From Erinaceus europaeus (taxonomy: Eukaryota > Chordata > Mammalia > Eulipotyphla > Erinaceidae), in the NCBI RefSeq assembly GCF_950295315.1, contig NC_080172.1, forward strand, positions 76,961,118-77,025,117: 64,000 bases of DNA, read 5' to 3'. Both the position numbers and the translations under genes were made by a program. The notes below the pieces were generated by a model. It made no database searches. It was not told where the DNA came from and was given only the letters and a program-made list of their open reading frames with translations. Within the stretch, counting starts at the first letter, position 1; each line of letters opens with the position of its first letter. Shown here piece by piece: positions 58,388-64,000 of the stretch.

Positions 58388-59747
58388 CTGTGTGTGTGTG
58401 TGTCTGTGTGTGTGTGTCTGTGTGTGTTTTAATCTGGTTCCATTTCCATAGCAACATCTTTAGGGAATGGGAGTGGGGGGGCTATGTTTCTGCCTTTTTA
58501 CAGACTCTTACCACCTGGGTTTTGCTAGATGTTCCTCATGGGCTACTCAGTGGTGGCTGGAGCCGCAGGAAGACTCCTGTTTGGCTATGACAGCTTCGGC
58601 AACGTGTGTGGCAAGAAGAATTCCCCAATAGAAGGAGCTCCTCTTTCAGGACAGGACATGACCCTTAAAAAGTAAGTATTCAGTAAGTTGCTGCCCTAAC
58701 CAAAATTTCCAAATTGTGCATCAGTTAGTCATGTAGATCCTAGAAACTGTCTATTCAACATTCTATCAGCTCACCTAATAAAAAAGGTGGCAGGTATATG
58801 GTAACAAAGACACATGTTTTAAAATCAGTTAGTTCAGGAGCTGGGTGGTGGTGCACCTGGTTGAGCACATACCTTAAAATGTTCCAAGACCTGACTTCAA
58901 GTCCCCCACAGGAGTTGGGGGGGGGGGGGCTTCACAGTGAAATCATGTGCAGTTGTCTCTTTCTCTCCCTCTCTATTTTCCCCTTCCCTCTCAGTTTCTT
59001 TCTGTCCTATCACATAAAATAAATTTAAAAAAAAGAATCAGTTGGTCTTGAATGCAAATGCAGCCTCTATTACTTTTCAGCCATATAACAATGCAGAGCA
59101 CTGAACCTCTCGAACTTAGGTCTTATCTTTTAAAAAATATATTTTTATTTATTTATAATAGAGACAGAGAGAAGTTGAGAGTGAAGGGAGATGTAGAGAA
59201 GGAGAGAACAGACATACCAGAAGCACTGTCTCACTGTGGTGTGGGTTGGGGGCTTGAACCCAGGTCCTTGAACACTACAGTGTATCAATGTACACTCTCA
59301 ATCAGCTGCACCATCGCCTGGCCCCAGGTCTCGTCTTTTTAAACTGGATCTGATATCTGCCTCTCAATGTGGTTTTTTTTAAATTAATTTTGTAATGAAA
59401 TCACAAATTTTTTAGCCTTTTTTTTTTTTTTTTTTTTGCCTCCAGGGTTATCGCTGGGGCTTGGTGCCTGCACCATGAATCCACTGCTCCTGGAGGCCAT
59501 TTTTCCCATTTTGTTGCCCTTGTTGTCATTATTGTTGCCATTAGTGTTGTTAGATAGGACAGAGAGAAATCGAGAGAGAAGGGGAGACAGAGAAGGGGAG
59601 AGAAAGATATACATCTGCAGACCTGCTTTACCACTTGTGAAGTGACCCCTCCTCTGCAGGGGGCCTGGGGCTCAAACTGGGGTCCTTACTCCGGTCCTTG
59701 CCTTTTGCAACACGTGAGTTTAACCCACTATGCTACAGCCAACCCCG

Positions 59748-59810
<63 letters not shown>

Positions 59811-62800
59811 GTTTTATTATCTTTATTTATTGGATACAGACAGCCAGAAATCAAGAGAGAAGGGAGTGACAGAGAGACAGAGAGACATCTGCCATACTGC
59901 TTCACCACTTCTCAGAACTTTCCCTCTGCAGGTGAGGACAGGGGGCTCGAAACCAGTGTGGTTCTAAGGATCCACTGACACACAGCATGAGCTCGGGCTT
60001 TGTGTCTGCTGCTTCCATATTACCCACAGTATATCAGAACCATGCTACCTTTCATGTATTATCAGTTGCACTCTCCCCGCAACATTGTTTCTATGTGGGA
60101 TGCCTGAATCCCAACTGAGAATGTTGTGGCCCTGTATCCCGCCCAGCCTCCATCTATGCTCTCAGCTATGACACTAGGTTGTTGCATTTTCTTCCCTCCA
60201 ATTCTGTCATACAGAAAGGGGGAAGAAGAGAGACTCATCATTGTCATTTTCTAAGATGGAAGCTGCCTTGTGATACTTTTTTGAGACTTGATGGTCAGAA
60301 GCAGCTCCCAGGAAAGAAATCTTAAGGGTACAAATAGGTTCTGAGTCACCATAAATGCATTGGAGCCAACAAATACAAATCCTAGACTAAGTCTCCAGTA
60401 CCCGTCAGTTTTGTATTTCTGGATGTGGAATGCTGAGCAGGGAGGAAGCATTCCCCTGCATTTGGGGATGTCATAAAGAAGAGAGGAGAATAAAGGGTCT
60501 TCCCACACGCTCCCGGTTTCTTTCTCATATTAATTTATAACAGTAGTACTGAAAATCATCCCTTTTTGAAATGCAAAGAAAACAGTTCCTTATTCTCAGT
60601 AGCTAAGTTGTAGGAACAGCTCAAGTACTAGCATCAGATGAGTGAGGGATCAGGGACATAATTCAATGGTGACACACATGAGCAAGACCCTGAGTTCAAT
60701 CTCCAGCAATGCATCCAAAAAAGATGAATAGACAAAGTGTGACATATACATATAGTGGGCTATTATCCATTCTTAAAAAGGGACAAAGTTCTAGCATATA
60801 CTACCACTTGGAGAAATCTTAAGGATATTATGGAAAGTGAAATAAGCCAGTCATATACTAAAAAAAAAAAAAAAAAAATGCTGTATGAGTCTTCCTAGGT
60901 GATGTACCTGGAGTAGTTAAATTCATAGAGACAAAAATAAAATAACAGTGTGATTGCTAGGAGATGTGGTGGGGAAGGGGATTTAGTGTTTAATGAGCAC
61001 AGAGTTTTCGTTTGACAGAAGAAGAATTCTAGGAGAGTCTGGTGGTGATGGTGATGGAAGTACTACAGTATGACCACAATTAATGCCACTGCTATGGACA
61101 CTTCAAATGGTTATAATGGTAAAATATGTGCCTTCTACCACATTTTAAATATATAACATATTTATCGTATTTCCCGATAATCTTACCCCCAATCTCCTGC
61201 TATACCACTATCTTTCTCCTATTGGAACTAAGACAAGAAATGGGTGGGGGGAGCACACCTGGTTGAGAAAACATGTTACTATATTCAAGGACCTAGGTTC
61301 AAACCCCTGCTCCCCACCTGCAAATGGGAAGGTTCAGGAGCAGTGAAGCAGGTCTTCTGGTCCGTCTCTCTCTGTATCTCATCCTCCCCTCTCAATTTCT
61401 CTGTCCTATCTAATATCAATGGAGATAAATATTTTTTAAAGCCCACCCCCAGCAATAACTCTGGTAACAAGAAAATACAATACAATAAACGGGTTCACCC
61501 ACCAAGAGCATGCCCATAGGGCACTTCCTGAGACCTTTCTCTCTTCTCAGGAGCCTGGGCAGGTCAAATCATCTTACAAGATCCCACCTACCCAATGACA
61601 GGGCAGCTGCAGCAGAAAGGATTTCCTTGAGCTTCCTGCCTTACAGAGAGGCAGGACTGGGAAACAGCATAATGGTTATGCAAACACTTTCATGCCCCTG
61701 AGGCTCCAAGCTCCCAGGTTCAACTCCTAGCACCACCGTAAACAAACACTGAACAGTGCACTGGTGTTTCTGTGTCTTTCTCTCTGTATCTCTCTCATTA
61801 AAAGTAAAATAAATAAAATACTAAAAAAAAAAAAAGGCTGATAGGCAAAGTGGGGAAGGACAACCCTTTCCTTCACAGCCTGGGTCACCTGCTTTCCACT
61901 TGTCACTTCCTTGGGCTCTGTGATTCTCTGAGGTGTGTTTGAATATTGTTGGGTGCAGACGGGTGTTCTTTACTCTCCACTGATTAGTTTGTGCACTGGC
62001 CTGATGTAGCAACCTTTGAATACTTTAATCATTCCTTTTACTTCCTTAGTGACTCTCTCAGATAATTCTTTCATGTTTCCCCTCTCCAAAGGTTTCTGGG
62101 AAAGGAACATTTGTCAGTATTTGAGTATGGTTCCTGTCAAGTATTTGAGTATAGATTACTCCAGCTGGTCATTCATGTTAAATTATAATGGAGCATCTGG
62201 TCATCAAAATGTGCCTCAGCTATTCCCACATTTGATAGCATGTGGATATTATATATATATATTAAACTTTATATATATTTATTTATTTTCCCTTTTGTTG
62301 CCCTTGTTTTTCATTGTTGTAATAATTATTATTGTTGTTGATGTCATTGCAGCTGGATAGGACAGAGAGAAATGGAGAGAAAAGGGGAAGACAGAGAGGG
62401 GGAGAAAAAGATAGACACCTGCAGACCTGCTTCACCACCTGTGAAGCTAGCCCCCTGCAGGTGGGGAGCCAGGGGCTCGAACTGGGATCCTTAAGCTGGC
62501 CCTTGCACTTCGCACATTGTACGCTTAACCCACTGTACTACCACCCGACCCCCAACATGTGAATATTTTTAAGGCCCATAGTTACACCCAATGAAAGAAA
62601 AATCTCAGACTGGGCAGAGGAAGATAGAATAATGATTATGCAATAGACTTTCATGCCCGAGGCTCTCAAGTCTCAGGTTCAATCCCCTGCCCCACCATAA
62701 ACCAGAGATAAACAGTGCTCTTTAAAAAAACAGAGAGAGAAATAAAAATCTTCTAAGACTCTTTTGTGTCCTATCTCCTAGACATGTGTTCTTTATGAAT

Positions 62801-63346
62801 TCCTGCAACCTGGACATCAAAGACATGAAACTTGGTTCCATAGTGCTCTGTGTGTCTAGCTGTCCAGAGGAGCAGCTCAATACTCTGGAAGAGATCCAAC
62901 TCTTTGCAAATATCAATGGTAAGCAACAATGGGTGAGGCTTTTCCCCTGAGGCTGGAGACCATGATGCTGTAGTCTGGGGAGACCCAGATGAGATAACTT
63001 GCCCTGACACTGCTTTCTCTGAGAAGATAAAAATTGTACCTTCCTTGTGGCTGATGCTTCTTGTTTAGAAGAGGCCATGCATATTTTCTTTTGATCTCTG
63101 TTTAGTTTCATTTGGCTTATCTGGACTTATCTCAAACCCTTGTTGTTCTCTGCTTACTGCTGAGGAAAGGTCTTTCTTGCCTACAGTACACAGAGCAGAC
63201 TGGTGAGCACTTAGGGTCTGATGGCAGAGTCAGACAGAGGTTCGGAGTCTTGTGCACACAACACATAGAGTCCTAAAAAGACACCCACTGGCCTGGAGTG
63301 TAACTACCAATAAGTATGTTCTTTCTTTAATGTGTCGGGCCCATGG

Positions 63347-63388
<42 letters not shown>

Positions 63389-63960
63389 CCACTGATCAAT
63401 GAGATGGAAACTTATTAAGCTGTACTAAAGAAATTTGCTTAACTAAAGTATTTTGTTCTGAGGCTGCTTTTCAGATTTACATTATAAAGATTAAACAAAC
63501 AAAAAAGTAAAACAAATTCAAGGCAACAAATCATACATTTTATCTGCTTATAAAATGTTGTGTCGTGTTTTTTTTAACTTATTTGCAATGCAGTAATAAA
63601 AATATCAAGCCAGTATGATACTTTATCTTCAAATAAACTTCAGATCATTTTAGTACCAATCATATAATTTAGTTTTGAATTTTAGTTGTTAGATCAGATA
63701 CTGTACATTTGTTCTTTTTGCTTTTACATCATCTGTAGATGACCTAATATAAGTAATTTATCCTGCCTTCTTCCTTGTTTGGCAAAATGATTATGGTTTA
63801 ATTACAGGCTCTCCTAAAAAGATGTGTGCAGGAAGATAGTATGATCTGTGTGTCTTCTGTTCCCAGGGTCCTTCCTGTGTGTTTATAGTTTGAGTTCCTT
63901 CAACTATACCCAGAGTCTGAATGCAGGCTCCTTGTGTCCCAAGCTGCCAGTTCCTCCAAG
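53629..63960 (+). CDS. SLC44A3: SLC44A3, choline transporter-like protein 3, coding exons 1-5 (5' part of gene)
   Basis: Five exons join in phase into 169 codons plus 2 nt. SLC44 (CTL) proteins are multi-pass plasma-membrane and organelle proteins; SLC44A1 and A2 move choline and related amines, while the substrate of SLC44A3 is less well established. Visible here: a cytosolic N-terminus with RQREWRPQIYRKCTD (residues 17-31), the first membrane helix starting WLFLFFLFWTGL (34-45) and continuing through MGYSVVAGAAGRLLFGYDSFGN (49-70), then the start of the large extracellular loop with HVFFMNSCNL (94-103), paired cysteines C101, C116, C120, C143 and C162, and an N-glycosylation sequon NYT at 151-153. 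The remembered human protein is near-identical across exons 2 and 3 (including RQREWRPQIYRKCTD and GYDSFGN), which separates it from SLC44A1, A2, A4 and A5. The ATG was chosen because the human protein also starts MxxLGAE; the upstream frame stays open in GC-rich DNA, so openness alone does not decide it. No frameshifts or stops are seen. The rest of the gene lies beyond the window. Confidence 0.95.
54135..54242 (+). CDS. SLC44A3: SLC44A3 coding exon 2
   Basis: 36 codons from VSAETGPRQREW to WLFLFFLFWTGL, phase 0 at both ends, followed by a strong GTAAGT donor. The acceptor chosen is TTTTTTTCTGCAAG; it keeps the reading frame and the VSAE start known from the human protein. A second AG lies 10 nt downstream and would shift the frame. 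Confidence 0.93.
54907..55182 (-). repeat. SINE (family F/B-like), intron 2
   Basis: CACCAGGGTTAATGCTGAGG, 22-nt poly(T) at 54980-55001, GTGCTACCTGCTGGTCCC. Confidence 0.75.
56066..56297 (+). repeat. SINE family A, intron 2
   Basis: GGGGGCTGGGTGGTGGCTCA to CTGGCTGTCTCTATCCAATA. Duplication AAAGTGTCAACTT at 56053-56065 and AAAGTGACAACTT at 56298-56310. Confidence 0.92.
56700..56825. repeat. CT-rich low-complexity tract, intron 2
   Basis: Pyrimidine-rich (CTCTCT, CCTTCCCTCC) with few interruptions, after a SINE-head-like GCCTGGTTGGCTCAGTCTCC. Confidence 0.8.
57895..58072 (+). repeat. SINE family D, intron 2
   Basis: GTCCTAGGTAGTAGGGTAGT head, GTCCTGAGTTTGATCCCTTG, TTAATAAATTAAT tail. Confidence 0.8.
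58350..58428. repeat. (TG)n microsatellite, intron 2
   Basis: About 39 TG units with a few TA or TC interruptions, ending about 100 bp before exon 3. Confidence 0.95.
58529..58671 (+). CDS. SLC44A3: SLC44A3 coding exon 3
   Basis: 143 nt, phase 0 in and 2 out, between TTTTGCTAG and GTAAGT. Encodes the second half of TM1 and the conserved GYDSFGN...CGKKNSP block at the start of the extracellular loop, ending SGQDMTLKK with the last lysine codon split. Residue 46 is Met (ATG), where the human protein has Val. Confidence 0.95.
58834..59035 (+). repeat. SINE family A, intron 3
   Basis: CAGGAGCTGGGTGGTGGTGC head; duplication AATCAGTTAGT at 58823-58833 and AATCAGTTGGT at 59036-59046. Confidence 0.9.
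59132..59325 (-). repeat. SINE family A-like, intron 3
   Basis: GAGACAGAGAGAAGTTGAGA, GCTTGAACCCAGGTCCTTGA, CACCATCGCCTGGCCCC. Duplication AGGTCTTATCTTTT at 59118-59131 and AGGTCTCGTCTTTT at 59326-59339. Confidence 0.88.
59417..59745 (-). repeat. SINE family B, long form, intron 3
   Basis: Poly(T), GCCTCCAGGGTTATCGCTGG, GGATAGG-type box, reversed head CACTATGCTACAGCCAACC. Confidence 0.92.
59752..59806. repeat. (TA)n microsatellite, intron 3
   Basis: Pure TA run between two minus-strand SINEs. Confidence 0.95.
59807..59955 (-). repeat. SINE family A, head truncated, intron 3
   Basis: TATTGGATACAGACAGCCAG, GCAGGTGAGGACAGGGGGCT; the head after the B box is lost. Confidence 0.85.
59960..60645. 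other. intron 3, no identified feature
   Basis: Nothing recognised. Confidence 0.4.
60650..60720 (+). repeat. SINE family E fragment, intron 3
   Basis: CAGGGACATAATTCAATGGT and AGTTCAATCTCCAGCAATGC. Confidence 0.5.
60725..61165 (+). mobile_element. old L1 3' fragment, intron 3
   Basis: AAAGTGAAATAAGCCAGTCA, an internal poly(A), then 3'UTR text to TTCTACCACATTTTAAATAT. Confidence 0.65.
61240..61489 (+). repeat. SINE family A/B, intron 3
   Basis: GGGGGGAGCACACCTGGTTG head, CTCAATTTCTCTGTCCTATC, then GCAATAACTCTGGTAACAAG extension. Confidence 0.8.
61654..61836 (+). repeat. SINE family C, intron 3
   Basis: GGGAAACAGCATAATGGTTA, CCCAGGTTCAACTCCTAGCA, CTCTCATTAAAAGTAAAATA, poly(A). Confidence 0.85.
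62275..62553 (-). repeat. SINE family B, intron 3
   Basis: CCCTTTTGTTGCCCTTG, GCAGACCTGCTTCACCACC, GGGGCTCGAACTGGGATC and reversed head CTGTACTACCACCCGACC. Confidence 0.92.
62608..62752 (+). repeat. SINE family C abutting exon 4 acceptor region
   Basis: GGGCAGAGGAAGATAGAATA head, TCAGGTTCAATCCCCTGCCC, tail AGAGAAATAAAAATCTTC. Leaves only about 30 bp for the pyrimidine tract of exon 4. Confidence 0.82.
62782..62918 (+). CDS. SLC44A3: SLC44A3 coding exon 4
   Basis: 137 nt after CTATCTCCTAG, completing the split Lys codon, then HVFFMNSCNLDIKDMKLG and CVSSCPEEQLNTLEE; ends before GTAAGC with one base of a Gly codon. This is the extracellular loop with cysteines C101, C116 and C120. A SINE tail ends roughly 30 bp upstream of the exon. 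Confidence 0.95.
62919..63346. other. intron 4, left part, no repeat seen
   Basis: Unique-looking sequence after the exon 4 donor; open minus-strand frame 62722-63111 overlaps exon 4 antisense and is judged spurious. Confidence 0.4.
63347..63388. repeat. (ATACAT)n microsatellite, intron 4
   Basis: Seven hexamer units. Confidence 0.93.
63390..63866. other. intron 4, right part, no repeat seen
   Basis: AT-rich; ends in the exon 5 acceptor TCTGTTCCCAG. Confidence 0.4.
63867..63960 (+). CDS. SLC44A3: SLC44A3 coding exon 5
   Basis: 94 nt after TGTTCCCAG: two bases finish Gly 139, then 30 codons including SFLCVYSLSSFNYTQS and LCPKLPVPP, then two bases of the next codon before GTAAGA. The sequon NYT and cysteines C143 and C162 fit the extracellular loop of the family. 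Confidence 0.94.
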
Positions 63961-64000
63961 GTAAGAGCTTCCACGTCTTTTCTTTTATAAATTTTTATTA

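Noticed and set aside
361..63000. tRNA genes suggested by the many A/B boxes
   Set aside because: All occur in dispersed elements with CT-rich bodies and A-rich tails, so they are SINE heads and not tRNA genes.
62722..63111. 129-codon frame antisense to SLC44A3 exon 4
   Set aside because: Overlaps a confidently assigned exon on the other strand; no motif, no promoter signal.
1..64000. CRISPR arrays, insertion sequences or operons
   Set aside because: The direct repeats present are microsatellites or target duplications; the DNA is vertebrate nuclear.

Overview
This is mammalian nuclear DNA, almost certainly from a hedgehog (Erinaceidae, probably Erinaceus). The sign is the dominant dispersed repeat: tRNA-derived SINEs whose heads carry a Pol III A box (TAGCGCAGCGGGTTAAG) and B box (GGTTCGAGCCCCC), followed by a CT-rich body ending near CTCTGTCCTATCCAACAAC or CTGTCTCTATCCAATAAATA. 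I also see lineage-specific LINE-1 3' ends in both orientations. There are no bacterial operons, and most open frames here are by-products of repeats. The identification rests on my memory of hedgehog repeats; no database was searched.

Positions 1 to about 53100 hold no recognisable protein-coding host gene. They are a dense mosaic of SINEs, L1 3' fragments, microsatellites, a few old MIR elements, one small mariner-type inverted-repeat element and endogenous retroviral LTR material. The best-defined LTR is a solo LTR at 46672-47146 on the minus strand, with TG/CA ends, a 6-bp target duplication, a CCAAT box, a TATA box and a poly(A) signal. SINE families are called A to F here for convenience. 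A has the short CAATAAATA tail. B is longer, with CCTATCCAACAAC plus an optional GCCTCCAGG extension. C has the head GGTTATGCAAA. D has the head GTAGCACAGTGGATAAAG. E and F are older and more diverged.

The most unusual object is at 2440-3631: a 5'-truncated non-LTR retrotransposon copy. It encodes a YADD-type reverse transcriptase and a cysteine/histidine C-terminus, and is open for about 1.18 kb except for one in-frame stop. It sits inside an older SINE, is flanked by a perfect 11-bp target duplication, and has about 56 CpG dinucleotides in a CpG-poor neighbourhood. Its protein resembles Jockey/CR1-group elements of invertebrates rather than L1, L2 or BovB, so a recent, possibly horizontally acquired family is a serious possibility.

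From about 53160 the window enters SLC44A3 (choline transporter-like protein 3) on the plus strand. A CpG island of about 0.8 kb contains coding exon 1. Coding exons 1-5 lie at 53629-53655, 54135-54242, 58529-58671, 62782-62918 and 63867-63960, all with AG/GT boundaries and matching phases. They give 169 codons plus 2 nt, covering the cytosolic N-terminus, the first membrane segment and the start of the large extracellular loop. The gene continues past the right edge. Introns 2 and 3 carry several SINEs. One ends about 30 bp before exon 4, and a TG repeat lies about 100 bp before exon 3. The long gene-poor stretch to the left fits the interval upstream of SLC44A3 in other mammals.
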